The notes under the pieces are model-generated. The model was not told where the DNA came from. It did no database searches and was given only the letters and a program-made list of their open reading frames with translations. Positions 1 to 12,705 of a DNA stretch of 64,000 nucleotides are shown here, one piece after another; positions within the stretch are counted from its first letter, which is position 1, and every line of letters starts with the position of its first letter. The position numbers and the translations under genes were made by a program. Source of the DNA: Bryoerythrophyllum caledonicum (lineage: Eukaryota; Streptophyta; Bryopsida; Pottiales; Pottiaceae); the NCBI GenBank assembly GCA_963971425.1, contig OZ020514.1, positions 17,705,406-17,769,405 of the forward strand, given 5' to 3'.

Positions 1-480
1 ATAAAAGTGAAAATAAGTTTCTGATCTAGAATTTTCAATTATATTATATGAACACATTATGGCATGAATGTGTCCCAAAACTTTTGAAGTATTTAACTTC
101 CTTAAACTCTCAAAATAAGTATATTTGGAAAATGTCATATACTTGTGACAGGTAAATACTCATGAAAGATATACCTATATTGGCCAAACCGTAAGTCAGA
201 ACTCAACATTTTTCGGGTTCCTAGACTTTAAATCAAGACAATTATCAAATTCCATCAATAGAATTCCAAGATTGATCCCACATTTGCACTATGCAGCAAA
301 AGAAGGTTCGTGACTCTTTCCAAAACCATTTGTGATAGTATAAATATACCACCTTAAGTATAGAACTACTCTGGAGAGATGAGTAGCTGAAACAACTCCA
401 TTTTTTTTGGTGAAAGCTGCTTTGGACAGTAGCTACAGATTGTGAGTAGAGGGCAACAAGAGAAGCTGGTCTTGTTGAAC
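1..480. other. AT-rich flank, no gene seen
   Basis: I see no supported gene or repeat here. Short open frames on the minus strand have no recognisable motif. Confidence 0.5.
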
Positions 481-2968
481 ACCCCACATTTACTTAGATC
501 TGGAAGTGTGTGAGCTTGGAGAGAGACGTGGTAGTGTTGGAATGGGGTAATGCTAGACAGATCTACTTGCGCAAATCCTCTAGAATGTTGTGAGGTGACA
601 AATGTGAGCAGATCTGAAGCACTGGGGCTCATAGTCCGATCAATAGTGAGATGTGAAGATCTAGTTGAGAGTCATGTGCAAGAGCTGGAACTAGAAGTGT
701 TGGCAACTAGAAACAGATCTCATTCTTCACCGAATCGCACGATCTAGATCTATCAAGCATAGGAAAGAAAACACGTACACAACTCACACCCACAACCCAA
801 AGCAGTCTCGATTCAATCAAATAAATCTAGCATCCTGGATCGAGTAGATCAATTAGCTCCACCACCTGCTCCGCCTCTGCCCACCACTGTTACAATCAGC
901 TCCCCTACCCCTCCCTCCCAATACTGTAACTTTACACGACTAGGTCAGCCCATACGAACGACACATAACCAGGAACGTACATATCAGCCCACAACTACAG
1001 ACTGCGACAGGAAGCGTGGAGACCAGGCGGCGACAACATACTACAGCCTGAAGCACAACAGCCCGGAACGAGAAGACCCACTCACAGCGGCACTCGACAT
1101 CGGGAGACGCGAGGACCTGAAGCACAACAGCTCGGGACGAGTAAACCCACTCACAGCAACATCCGACATCGTGAGACAAGAGGACCTACTCGCAACACCA
1201 ACCCGCTACCTGAAGCAAGAAGAGCTGCTCTCATCGTCATCCTACGATCTGGAACAAGAAGCCCAGCTCGCACCGCCACCAACCGCTACACCGCCCACCA
1301 TTGAGATACACAACTTCCTTAACCCTCTCTTTCAATTCTGCATAATTTTGTCCTCACCTAGCGTCGTTTCTATCTTTATTATCACAACAAATCATAAGTT
1401 AAACACACAGGCCCACCTCAATGACACACCTAGAATTTTTTTTTAAAAAACTAGCAAACCTCTTAGTTCTAACAGCACACAAATAAACCATTACTGTCAA
1501 CTACCTAGGCCTAACAACACAGTAACAAAACGTTATAACCAACCTCACAGTAGTAGGCACCACATTAAAAACCTCAGATCTGAAAACATCAAACGGAAGC
1601 GCTGCAAAAAATTTAGACACCATCATCCCATTGCTAGACATAATCACAAAAAGATAAGTTTTATAAACTTCACGCATAAAAGGGATAGAGCTCTATGCAG
1701 GACAAATCTACACTCGAAGCCGCACAACAAGGAGCAACTGAAGACAGGAAGTGATCCACACATAACAAGCGTCACACCTCCGCACGCCACCACAAAATCC
1801 TGCTACCATACAAAGAAGAGACATCACACCGTGACCTACAACAACAACAAGAACACCAAGACACCGGTCATCTCCCAAGGACTGCTGAAATCAGATAAAC
1901 CTTACCTAAACCCTCTCTCAAAACTTATTTTCTACAGCCTTGGTGTTCCTTGTATTCAACGGTATACATCTAGCTCATTTGCATATTGTACTCCTTCACA
2001 CACCCACAGGCGAAGTCCAAATTCACATATCAAGAAAATACCATTGCAAGAATGCAAAAAAATTCTATCACTCACCTCCCTGTGGAAGCTTAACGCCACC
2101 CTGTGCAGGCGATGGACAGGATCCTTCGAAGAATCCCTAGAGAGCAGCACCCACGAGGAACGCCGCCGCCCACCCAAATCCCACACCTCCCTACAGTTGC
2201 CCAAGCCCCGCGCCCACCTACAACAACCGAAGTACCACACCAGCCCACGGTAGTGCAACTTGCAGAAGCCCAGACACAGTACCCTCATACAATAGCGCAA
2301 ATCTTACACCCGCCCGCGGTCGCACAAGTGCCGCCCCCTCCTGCAACCACAAAAGCACCACCCCCCCTACAACAAGACAACATCAACAATCCAAGGCCTA
2401 GGAGAAAGAGAACACACTCAAGCCCCCGAAAATAGCAACAAGACAAGAACCTACCGCCCCTGCCCTCACCGAAACCCCCTCCCCCTCAACAACTGACTCG
2501 CCTCGCTCTTGACATCGACCCACAGACCCAAGAAGAACGTCATTGCCCACCTAAGCTCCGCACCTCCCTGCAGGTGCCCAAGCTCACCCGCCCACAGTCG
2601 CACAAGCGTCGCTCCATCTTGCAACCACAGAAGTACTGCCCCCCTACATCAAATCAACGTCAGCAACTCAAGACCTAGGCGAGAAGAAATATACTCAAGC
2701 TCCCGAAGACAACACCAAGTGAAGAACCCACCATCCCTGACTTCACCAAACCCCCCCTCCTCAGCGGATTTGCCTCGCCCTTGGCATCGACCCCCAGACC
2801 CGCAACACCAACACCAATCCTACAGCAACAACAAGATGCCAGACCTTTCCAGCACCCTCTCCCCCCCGACCGAGAACCCGTTATCTTACTGTCCTCTCTT
2901 CCCCCCAGACACCGTTGGCTCTACAAACAAGCTCCTAACGGCCAGAAAAAAAGACCTTTCCAAGCAGG
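480..2968 (+). other. 5' leader of LINE copy L
   Basis: C-rich, G-poor leader before ORF1, comparable in length and character to the leader of copy R. It has repeated AGATCT sites (550-760) and a stretch (2100-2900) that reads as Pro/Thr/Ala-rich repeats such as PPTQIPHLPTVAQAP in one frame. Copy R has an analogous Pro/Thr-rich stretch just before its ORF1. I regard it as transcribed leader sequence; translation is unproven. Confidence 0.55.
1048..1185. repeat. 69-bp direct repeat, two copies
   Basis: Two adjacent 69-bp units (1048-1116 and 1117-1185), both beginning ctgaagcacaacag and ending gac, with a handful of differences. They lie in the LINE leader, where copy R carries a different 30-bp minisatellite. 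Leader minisatellites therefore differ between copies. Confidence 0.75.
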
Positions 2969-4692
2969 ATGAATACAAGGAGAACTTCAAAAGGAAGGAT
3001 GACAAGAAATCAAGAAACCAACTCACAGGAAGAGAGGCTATAGGAGGATCAACCATCAGGGAGCGCAAAGAAAAACTTGGCCACATACATGGATGTCGAA
3101 TCCCCTGACAGCACACCTCCTAGAATCCACGACATGAGGCCACAGAGAAGAATAGAAGAGGAGAACAACACAAGTAAGAAGAGCAAGCTCGCCCCCAGTG
3201 AGAAAGGTAAGTCCTTCTTTGAACCAGAGCTCACTAAGCCCAAGTTTTGGATGGGTTTCAAAGCCATGGAGGCCTTGGCAATTGAAGAAGGTGCAGAAGA
3301 ACTATTTAGCGGGGAGTCGGCAGAAGACATGATGACAAGGGGAATGAAGGAGGAGGACGCTTTGGAGGTATGCAACACTAGGACGGCCTTCCCACAAACC
3401 CCGCAACTACTATACCCCATGACAAGGAATGGAGTTGAAGGCCAACACTTCAACGTCACTCAAGTACCTTTCGACATCAAAACTAGTGAGAGTTCCGGTC
3501 TCTCCCTTGACTTTCATGTTGCTATCTTCTTTAAAACTCCCAAAACTCCTATCATGAAAGATGTTGTAAAAAAGATGGTTGAAGAAAGACTTAAGAAAAT
3601 GGATATTGATGATCAATTGATCAACAATTGGATCAATCTTATAAAATTGATCCAATTGACATCCAATGTTTAAGCATTAAGCATGGAAAAATTAAAGGGG
3701 TATGGGCACGAAGCGTTAAATTGCACCTCGTTAAACCGGAGATTGATGGACTAATGCTATTCAAGGGCATTAAACCCTTTATTCTAACGATTGATGGTGA
3801 ATATGTAGTTGGAAAGGTGTGTAAGACATACCATGGAATTGCCAATGGTTCTAACCTTTCCGTGAAGGTTAAGTGTGACACTCTAGTGAACATCTCCGCA
3901 CAAGTGCTCCTCAAGGAAGTACTCGAGAATAGCTTTCATCCTGGACAAGAGTTTAAGATCACGGGAGTACACAAGGTATTTGGCGAATCCCATGCCTTTA
4001 TCATGGCGACCACACCTCAACAAGTGGCCAAGATATTGTTGCACCATATCACCATGAGAAAGGAGGTCGTGCAAGCAAAACAAGTCCTTGACTCAAAAGG
4101 ACCAAAAGGTATTTTTGAAACCAAGGCTAGAAAAGATGCTTTGACACTTACACTTTCCCCTCTCTCTCTCCGTTTGGACACATCACACACCACCCACGAA
4201 ATCTATAGAATCATGGGAGGTGCCAATGTGAAGTCAATTTATTTACACCGGTCCGAAGGTAATAACCATAATGGTAGTGCGAATGTGCTTTGTCCTAATC
4301 CAATTGTGTATAGAACCTTTGTGAAGAAGACACACGTCATTGGAGGAAATTATGTAGATTTTGCACCACACATTAGAAGTTTGGAGGGCCTAAAACCACC
4401 AACCGATGACCAAGTGAAGGCCTTTGGATTTAGCGACATCAACACCGCCATTGTCAACACAATATCTACCTTCAACATACAAAGTGAGTCCATCACCAAG
4501 AAGGACATGGTAGAACTATTAGAAGAAAACAACAAGAAAATAAGACAAGAAAATAGGGAGTATGCGGACAAGTTGCACAATGACTTGAGAGAAAAGATGG
4601 AGGCAATGGAGGAATCCATGCTTGCTACACTCCAAACCATGAGAGCTATCACGGGGAAGACCAACAATCCAAGAATTGAGCCAATAATGTGA
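2969..4692 (+). pseudogene. LINE ORF1 protein, copy L
   Basis: Homolog of the intact 568-aa ORF1 of copy R. The ancestral start is the ATG at 2969 (MNTRRTSKGR, matching MNSRKTSEGR). A TAG at 3041 replaces a Gln codon of copy R, and a roughly 20-bp insertion near 3610 shifts the frame, so the protein now lies in two frames (to 3673, then 3628-4692). Conserved blocks include MATYMDVESPDSTP, KPKFWMGFKAMEALAIEEGA and a C-terminal coiled coil (LLEENNKKIRQENREYADKL). ORF1p is expected to be the nucleic-acid-binding partner of ORF2 in the RNP. A block near NVKSIYLHRSEGNNHNGSAN may be RRM-like; this is a guess from spacing of hydrophobic residues. Confidence 0.85.
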
Positions 4693-4728
4693 TCTCCCAA
4701 GACCGTAGAGAAATACATACCTATTATA

Positions 4729-5368
4729 CAAAACTAGGGTTGATACCCGTCATCCCCACGGGGAGAGCGGAGGATGGTGTGTTAAATATACGATTGTATG
4801 TTTTGTATTTTATCCCCCATTGTCATCAACTGGCCGGGGCAATCCCAAGTTAAATAAACGTATGTAAATGCAAAAATCAAATTTACCCATTATATACGCA
4901 TTATGTACTATATATATCTATTATTCACTTTAAATATCCAATATTTATTTCATATACGTCTTATTGTCTTTAGGTAACTATCATTTATTTTATGTACCCG
5001 AGGTAGTATATTGTATAGTTTCAATATGTTGGAAATTATGGTTTTATTTTTCTATTTTTGATACATAATACAATTTTAAGCCAAATTTGAATAAAAGGGC
5101 ACTATAAAGGATTCCTCCAAAGGGCACTATAAAGGATTCGTCTAAAGGGCACTATAAAGGATTCGTCTAAAGGGCACTATAAAGGATTCATCCAAAGGGC
5201 ACTATAGAGGATTCCTCCAAAGGGCACTATAAAGGATTCCTCCAAAGGGCACATATGGAGGATTCTTTCAAAGTTCACATTCAATTCAAAGGGCACATTT
5301 GATTCAAATGGCAAATCCAAAGGTCACGTGACCGGGGGCGGCGGAGAGACATACTGTCGCCTATTATA
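4729..5368. mobile_element. 640-bp insertion in LINE copy L
   Basis: Absent from the corresponding place in copy R (after ORF1, about 46.5 kb). It is flanked by a 9-base direct repeat CCTATTATA at 4720-4728 and 5360-5368, consistent with a target-site duplication. It contains a GC-rich start (gttgatacccgtcatcc), an AT-rich middle and a 25-bp tandem array. I see no terminal inverted repeats and no coding capacity. It could be a solo LTR or another non-autonomous element; the family is unknown. Confidence 0.55.
5094..5275. repeat. 25-bp tandem repeat, about 7 units
   Basis: Units of aaagggcactataaaggatt plus five variable bases, six near-identical and one diverged, followed by decaying half units (aaagttcacattcaattc, aaagggcacatttgattc). 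The array lies inside the 640-bp insertion. Confidence 0.9.
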
Positions 5369-5772
5369 TAAGTAGATACTATAGTAGTATATACATTTTA
5401 GAAGATACTAGTACTGAATACAAAATAGTATACAAGTATATGGATATGGTATATATATACCGTATTAGATACTACATTCAATACCATAAAAACAATATAC
5501 TTTACCATACTCTACACTACTCCAAACTCTTTACTCCCTACTATATGCAATACAAATACCTTACCAAGGCAAAAATGAAATATTATATTTACCAAGTACC
5601 TACATACCTCAACCACATACATATACCAATAATCATACTACACAAATACCCACATTATACTAGACAATACTCCAAAAACAAAATACAATATTTCATTTAA
5701 CCTTGCATTCAAAAATATCTATCTTATATTAAAAACAAAAAAATATACATATTCCATGCACCCCATACAAAA

Positions 5773-6344
5773 TTGGAGTTGATTAAACACAATACATACA
5801 ATAAAATACATACAAATACTTGCATAAACACGGGCACGGATACTGGTACACATATACGCAAAAATACTGGAATGAATACTGGTACGTACACTGGTACGAA
5901 CACTAGCTTGAATACCGGTACGAATATTGCTACGGATACTGGTACGAATACTAGTTTGGATACTAACACGAATACTGAGATAAATACCAGTATAAATACT
6001 AAAACTAAGACAAATATTAAAACACACACTAATATAATCATACATGCGAATAACAACACAAAACCAAGTACAACTACACCGACACACACATATACAAAGA
6101 CAAATACATACCACCTAAGTAAAACATACACATACATATACATATACAACGGCAAACACATACTACCCAAAAAGTACAAAATAGAATACCAAAGCCACAC
6201 ACAAAAACAAAAAAAACTTAAAAACAAAAACCCATCTACTACAAAATACTAATCCTAATTGGTGGGGACATAGAGACCAACCCGGGACCCATGTCAAACG
6301 TACTTAAAAGTCACCCTACCTCACACAAAAAAAATTCCAAAACA
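5773..6344 (+). pseudogene. LINE ORF2 N-terminal Thr/Asn-rich region, copy L
   Basis: Low-complexity coding sequence built of NTGT, TGTN and TNTN steps (for example NTGTYTGTNTSLNTGTN), matching similar stretches of copy R. The repeat frame runs to 6252. The 2A motif and what follows lie in another frame (about 6243-6344), so a frame change has occurred, and a TAG at 6345-6347 separates this part from the endonuclease region. The coding strand is rich in A and C and very poor in G, like the rest of ORF2. Confidence 0.7.
6267..6290 (+). other. 2A-like ribosome-skipping motif, copy L
   Basis: Encodes DIETNPGP, preceded by hydrophobic residues and GG (ILILIGG). This matches the D-(V/I)-E-x-N-P-G-P core at which viral and LINE 2A peptides make the ribosome skip the last Gly-Pro bond. 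It sits upstream of the APE domain, as the 2A of trypanosome L1Tc sits at the N terminus of its ORF. It is intact although the surrounding frame is broken. Confidence 0.85.
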
Positions 6345-6347
6345 TAG

Positions 6348-8033
6348 TTTATACCAAATACCATAAAATTGCAACGTGAATACGAACACATTGCCCAAAA
6401 ATTTGCCCCCTTTTTTAAAACCACACACACATCACATCAAACACATATCAACACATACCCATATATCGCCCGATATATAAACCAATGTAATAGACACCCA
6501 CCATCCCACATCCTATATGCCCTAATCATCACCATACACCCAAACTTAGACCATTGCAATCAACTCCTAAATACACAAAATCAAAACATAACGCAATGGA
6601 CCGATACACTATTACACACTCTACAAAATCTACAAAACCCAACCGAAAGACACATTAACATCCCACACCCTTACACAACATTCCTTGTAACCAATCTAAA
6701 CATCATAAACCATAACACATCGGTAAACAAAGAATTATATGACTTTATACACAACCAAAATACCCCCCAATCAATTGACATGATAAAACAAAAATTCCCC
6801 TACCTCCCAAACAAAATCATAAATGAGTCACTAAAATGCCTAAACCCCCTCCTAGAATACACACACCCGCCCCCACCGCCGAACTACATCCCATCCCAAA
6901 ACCATAACCCATACACGAACAACAACAACAACACAAGCATAATAACATGGAACGCCTCATCCCTCAACACCGCGCTCCCAAACTTACAAAACATAATTAT
7001 ACACACTAACACACTACCGGCACTCATAGTCATACAAGAAACAAAAATATCGGCCACAAAATCCACAAAATACATACAAAGACTATTTCCCGACTACAAA
7101 CTTATCTTTAATAATACACATGCCCTAACACGATGCATACAACAAAGAAGACCATATACATCGGGCCGAGGGGGCCTCCTCACTCTCATACACAAAAACT
7201 ACGCCTTTTTAGGCAATATAAAAAAAATTCCCACCCTAATGAACATATCCCCATACCTCCAAACTATGGAAATCTCTAATCACCCACTACAATCATGGCT
7301 AATCCACCACATATACATGCCATCCCACCCTGAAGACATTAGACTCACCGAGGACATCAAAACTAACATCACCACCCATATTACCAACAACCCCAACCAC
7401 AACCACATCTTATGTGGCGACTTCATTAGAAACATTGCCCTCATAGGAAAACAAAACGGAAACCATCACACACCACCACAAATAACAGACATACAATGGA
7501 AACAATTTACAGAAAACCTAAACTTTAATTATATACCCACAAACATTACATACTCTAGACAAGGAGGATACAACTATAGTGACTCGAGCCTAATTGATGG
7601 ATTTTATGTCCGTGCAATTAACCATAATACATTTACTTCTTTAACAAACAATAACATTCACCTAAATTCCGATCACTCACCCATACAACTCCACATTCCA
7701 AACAACACATTCATAAACCATACACCACCCACCACAAACAACGACCACATACATATCCTCAACCCCATTCCACAAAACAACATAGAATTATTCAACACAA
7801 AATTCTTCGAGGAAAACTCACTACGCATTGACTCCCTAATAAACGAATTAGAAACTAATAACCATCTTTCCCAAACGCAATGGCAAGAAGCCTGTCAGAC
7901 TCTAGATACACTCATCAGCAACATATCCAATACAATCAAACAAGCCTGCAAAGCCCAACCCATACCACCAATGACAAATAGAACATTACAACAAGGTGGA
8001 TATTTATCCCAAAAATATGGAAACAACATCTAA
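6348..8033 (+). pseudogene. LINE ORF2, APE endonuclease part, copy L
   Basis: Frame open from after the TAG at 6345 to 8033. APE-type (exonuclease-endonuclease-phosphatase) motifs are visible: TWNASSLN (about 6948), VIQETKIS (about 7030), RGGLLTLIH, HIYMPSHPED, CGDF (about 7410), and SDHSPIQLH (about 7668). In copy R the fourth motif is CGDFNRD; here it is CGDFIRN, so a catalytic Asn is lost. This domain would nick target DNA to prime reverse transcription. The region before it (6369-6890) is conserved in both copies but not assigned. Confidence 0.85.
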
Positions 8034-9990
8034 CCATTTACCACACTATACGAAAAACCATAAGAACCGTAAATAACAACTCCCAATGGCAAAACCACCC
8101 TATCCTCAATGAACTCCAAAACCTTCAACACACACAAATCCCTAATCCACCCCCCATACATCTACCTCACGACACATGGATAAATAATATAGCACTAATT
8201 GCAAAAAACGCCAACATACAAGCCCAAAAAATCACCACCAAACATACCCAAGAAAACATTCGAAAAGCCATCTCAAAATATAGACAACTATATGAAACTA
8301 ACCCCAAGAAAATAAACAGAAGAATACTCAAAAATATGGAGTCCCCACCATTAGACTGCATCACCGACCACTATAACAATATACTAACTAGCCCAGAAGA
8401 CATTGCAAACGAAATATTTAACCAATAAACAAAAAATAACAGACCTACAGTAGACACATGCAACTATCAACCGGACCACCCCACTACATGCACATGCGCA
8501 GTACGACAATACCCATGGCATGACCTAGATGGATTCACATTAGAAAAAAGAGGAGACCTGGAGACCCCACTACACACATACTTCAATCAAGCTACATATG
8601 ACACTTGCCTGTGAAACCTAGGAAATAATAAGGCCCCCGGACCGGACCGTATACCAAACTCTATACTAAAAAATATGCCCCCAAGGTTCCACAAACTACT
8701 AAACCTCTTTTTCTCCCACTGCTACAAACAAAAAAAATCCTTGCTTCATGGAAAACAAGTGCAACAATCCTACTATACAAAAAAACAAACCCATCCATGC
8801 TACCCAACCATAGACCCATTGCATTAGCCAATACCATCTATAAACTATTTACAAGCACATTCACTTCAATACTATCATCATATGGCAAAAAACATAAAAT
8901 ATTGCATGATAGCCAAGAAGGGTTCTGCGTTGAAAGAAGTACCGCTAGTCAAATCCAAACAATAATAGCTGCATTAGAAGATGCACGATTCACAAATGAA
9001 GACATATTCATATTGTATGTTGACTTTAAAAATGCCTTTGGCTCCATTGACCACGCTAGACTATTAGCCATAATGACGGACCTTGGTTACCCCAAAGACG
9101 CCACCGCACTAGTGGGAAATATAAACTTGGAATCTTCAACCTCATACATAGGAGAACACTTTGGAAAAACTAAATCCATAGCCATCCAAAGGGGAACAAT
9201 ACAAGGAGATACTCTAAGCCCATATCTATTCATCATATTCCTAGAACTACTACTTAGATGGATAGATAGAGGCAACAATGGATACACATTTGGGACATCA
9301 CAAACCACCATCAACTCCACCGCATATGCGGACGACCTTGCGGCCATAAACAACAATATCAAAGCTATAAAAATACAACTTAACAAAATAGACAGATATT
9401 GCGAATGGACAGGAATGGATATAGGTGTCCCAAAATGTGCCGTCACTGGATGCCCAAATAAATCAAAAACAAATCCCGCTGCATTCAAAGCCCTAATACA
9501 AACCTCTAACATTAATTACCGGAACCAACCAATACCTGTACTACACCAAAACGAACCATACACATATTTAGGAATAAATCTTGTCCCCTTCCTAAAATGG
9601 AAAACCCAAACCCGTGCCACCACTAAAAAACTAATTAAACAATGTAAAGAACTAGTAGCTTGCCCGGCCACTCTGAAACAAAAAATAAAAATGATTGACA
9701 CAATGTTAAGACCGGGCGTGGCATACAGCTTCTACGCGGTACCATACTCAATGCCTGCCATAAAAAAACTGGATCAAAAGATAATGGTCACACAAAAAAC
9801 CGTATGCGGCATGCCAAAATGTATGTCTAATATATTAACCCAATTACCGCACAACCTCTTTGGACTAGAAGCTTTTTCGCTAAAAAATGCATACCTTAGA
9901 TGCATAGGAGAACAACTACAGAACGCTTTAAATGACATTGGAAGACTTGGAACAATATATAGGGGCCTAACACACCACATCCTTGCCTAA
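8034..9990 (+). pseudogene. LINE ORF2, reverse transcriptase part, copy L
   Basis: The thumb-side linker and RT in several frames; the longest open piece is 8797-9990. RT motifs: MLPNHRPIALANTIYKLF, ILYVDFKNAFGSIDH, IQRGTIQGDTLSPYLF and the catalytic AYADDLAAI (YADD at 9325-9336). Between 8034 and 8797 the alignment to copy R changes frame and includes stops at 8426 (a Gln codon in copy R) and 8611. A TAA at 9988 also replaces a Gln codon. RT family membership is certain; activity is lost. Confidence 0.9.
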
Positions 9991-11542
9991 TATGGGGGGG
10001 CCCAAAACATACCTAGAATTAAAAAGACAAATTGTACAAGATCACCAATAACACGTACTTTATTCTTACTAAAACACGTAGCAAAAGTCCACTTAAAAAG
10101 TAATCTCGCCAACTTCCTCATAGAACCAACAACACTAGAAAAAGCTTGGACTCTCGAAACACAAAACCATAATACACTCAACACACAATTATCTCAAAAG
10201 TTATTACAAAAACTCCTATCAAAAAACATCTACGAACTAAAACAAATCTCCCTACCTAATGGAACACACGTCATGAACAATGAAGAGTTTAAACCTATCA
10301 CTTTGCCCCATCAAAACTAAATAAAAGTGCCCTCAAAATAGCACGACAACTCTTTTGCCATCCAATATACCCCCCCAACACACTAATAATAACAACACAC
10401 ATACATACTTCCATACACTTAAAAACCCATTCACCACTGTAAACAACATCATCCCAAGAAATACCCCCCCACCACCGATACATCCTCCTCACTCCCACCT
10501 ACGCTACCCCCGCCCCCCAAATTACATCCTCAAAAATCTCACCACATATCCCATAAACATCATCATACACCACAAACATAAAGAAAAAATTGATAATAAC
10601 CAAATTGAAAACAAATACACGAGATATTTATGCCAATGGGACCACAATAACAACACCTACAACAAATGGCTCCCCCAAAGAAACCTCTTCCCAAGACACA
10701 ACCAAAACACCATCACACACAATATCAATAAACTGACACAATATTATCAAAGAATTCAACATAAATTCTTCTCCAAAATTATCCAAGCTCACCACCCACA
10801 AAATCAACTCCAAGACACAAGGTCCGTCACTCCACCCATGATAATGCCCCTTCTAAACATTTACACAACGGAATGTAACCCCGAAAAAGACATTCTTATA
10901 TCATCTAACACAATTAAAATAGACAAAGACCAAGCACACTCATACGAAGAAGATGGACGATACCTCTTTATCATCCCCATCAATAGGCTCACATGGTTAT
11001 GGAACCAATACAACACTAAACCACAAAACCCTCCAAACATCGAACCAATAACCCAACCATTTGAAACCGAAATCATTTGGCTATACCAAAGATACAAATA
11101 TAAAATACCAAAAACTAACCCCCTTAAACTTACACATTATACACTACCCACACCGATACTAAACTCATTAATTTCAACATTCAACATCCAACACTCATAC
11201 TTCTCCTCCCCCGTCACATGCCCCATCAAACTTAACAAATTTTACTCCTCCTTCGAAAGAGATAAAATATTCGGATCACTAGAAAAAGCCTTTGACTACA
11301 AATGGATAGGCAATGGCATAGCTTACCCTCATAATGAAGAAGAAACACAACAAGCATTACATTGGGCCCGCCTCGCAGCCAAACATGACCCAAACCACAC
11401 CTTCACCCTCATCATAACACCAAACAAAAACTGGTACAAAAACTTTACTCCACACTCAGGCCCTTTTCCTGACTCACACATCATAGCACTATTCGAAGCA
11501 GACTCAATAACAAATGAAGTATCCACTATTCCAACCGAATAA
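9991..11542 (+). pseudogene. LINE ORF2, post-RT region with chromodomain-like motif, copy L
   Basis: Continues the copy R protein through one frame change near 10290, then is open at 10355-11542. At about 10540-10700 it reads like a chromodomain: a start resembling INxIIxHK, then TRYLCQWDHNNNTYNKWLP and QRNLFP, comparable to YLVKWxGY...TWEP...DL. Further on (11230-11510), KFYSSFERDKIFGSLEKAF...ALHWARLAAKHDP...TLIITPNKNWY forms a second conserved unit of unknown fold. Both units are also in copy R. Confidence 0.7.
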
Positions 11543-12110
11543 AAAGGCCTAGGCTTGAACCAGCTACTCTATAAATACTATGTGTCCATCACCAAAGCAA
11601 AAAATTGGAACCTCAGAACAACTAGCCACGCTCACATCCATAGCCAAATCTCTAAACATAAACTGGATACACACAAATATCGCCTCGCCCACACCTCCTC
11701 AAACACTAGTAAACCGTAGCAAAAAATGGTCTAAACTAGAATACAATAACAATACATTAAACTACTCCATGACAAATCCCCCCCTCCCAATTACCAAACA
11801 TACATACCCAAAATATGACCCCATACATAGTTACTACACGGATGGATCTTTCAAAGAACCGGTAGAAAGTAGCCCTGGACACTGGCATAGAGAAAATGCT
11901 GGATATAGCATATATAATCCCAACAAAGAAATTAAATTAGCTAAAAGACTCCACGGACTCTAAAATATCCTCAAAGCAGAGATGATGGCCATACACAAAA
12001 CACTCCAAATCATCAACACAAAATATGCCAACGAACCCGCACATATATTTACGAATTGCATCAATGTCCTATATCTACTAAACACAGAAATAACTCACAT
12101 GCCACATTTA
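11543..12110 (+). pseudogene. LINE ORF2, RNase H start, copy L (truncated)
   Basis: Encodes SYYTDGSFKEP (first catalytic Asp), GYSIYNPNKEIKLAKRLHGL, and, after an in-frame TAA at 11961, an AEMMAIHKTL block with the second acidic residue. In the third block the aspartate of copy R (FTDCINALYLL) reads FTNCINVLYLL. The DGNEQAD block is missing because homology to copy R ends near 12110. Confidence 0.85.
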
Positions 12111-12327
12111 AGTAAATCCGGACTTTGAGATGAATCTTGGACTCTGGCACATTTATATGAGTAAGTGGCTAGACCGGGAGATCCTCCAATGATACCGGTG
12201 CGACAAAATATTTGCATCAAGTAGTATGGAAGTTATCAAGTGATGTAGGGTCAAAGCTATAGGTAAGCAAAAAATGCAACATTTAGGGTTTAGGGAAATG
12301 CGACATTCACGTAAGTACAAAGAATCT

Positions 12328-12571
12328 GTTGAGAATTATCTGTAATTGAAATTCAATGAGAAGTAATGCCTCTGATGAGGGATATGGTCAAAAAATAGCT
12401 TGTAGTAATACAAGTCACATCGAGGGATCTCCCGACTGTTATATACTCTGTTGAGAATTAACTGTGATTGAAGTTCAATGAGAAGCAATGCCTCTGATGA
12501 GAGATGTGTTCCAAAAATCGTTTGAAGTAATCCAAGTCACATCGAGGGATCTCTCGACTGTTATACACTCA
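12328..12571. repeat. 122-bp tandem duplication
   Basis: Two adjacent units (12328-12449, 12450-12571) beginning gttgagaatta and each containing a family-A near-palindrome tcgagggatctctcga. They sit at the 3' edge of gene A, between it and LINE copy L. Confidence 0.8.
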
Positions 12572-12705
12572 AGTAGATAGGAAGAAGAAGATGAAAATCA
12601 ATTGATGCTTTATTCATATAAATAACTCAATGACAAGTACTGATAAGAAAGATGGAGGGAGTACCTATTTAATCCAGGAACCATTTATAAAGTACGCAAT
12701 ACTCG

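Larger units (their letters stand above)
480..12110 (+). mobile_element. LINE copy L, degenerate and 3'-truncated
   Basis: Non-LTR retrotransposon in plus orientation, homologous along its length to the minus-strand copy at about 35.9-50.6 kb. Order: GC-rich 5' leader, ORF1, Thr/Asn-rich segment with a 2A motif, APE endonuclease, reverse transcriptase, a long post-RT region, and the start of RNase H. Compared with copy R it has an in-frame stop near the ORF1 start, a frame change in ORF1, a 640-bp insertion, and several stops and frame changes in ORF2, so it is dead. Homology stops near 12110 inside RNase H. Loss of the 3' end is not the usual 5' truncation of LINEs and implies a later deletion or rearrangement. 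The 5' boundary is approximate, placed where AGATCT-rich leader sequence like that of copy R begins. Confidence 0.9.

Noticed and set aside
5719-6227. Minus-strand Val/Ile/Cys-rich frames resembling membrane proteins
   Set aside because: Complement of the Thr/Asn-repeat coding region of the LINE; hydrophobicity is an artefact of complementing ACN codons.
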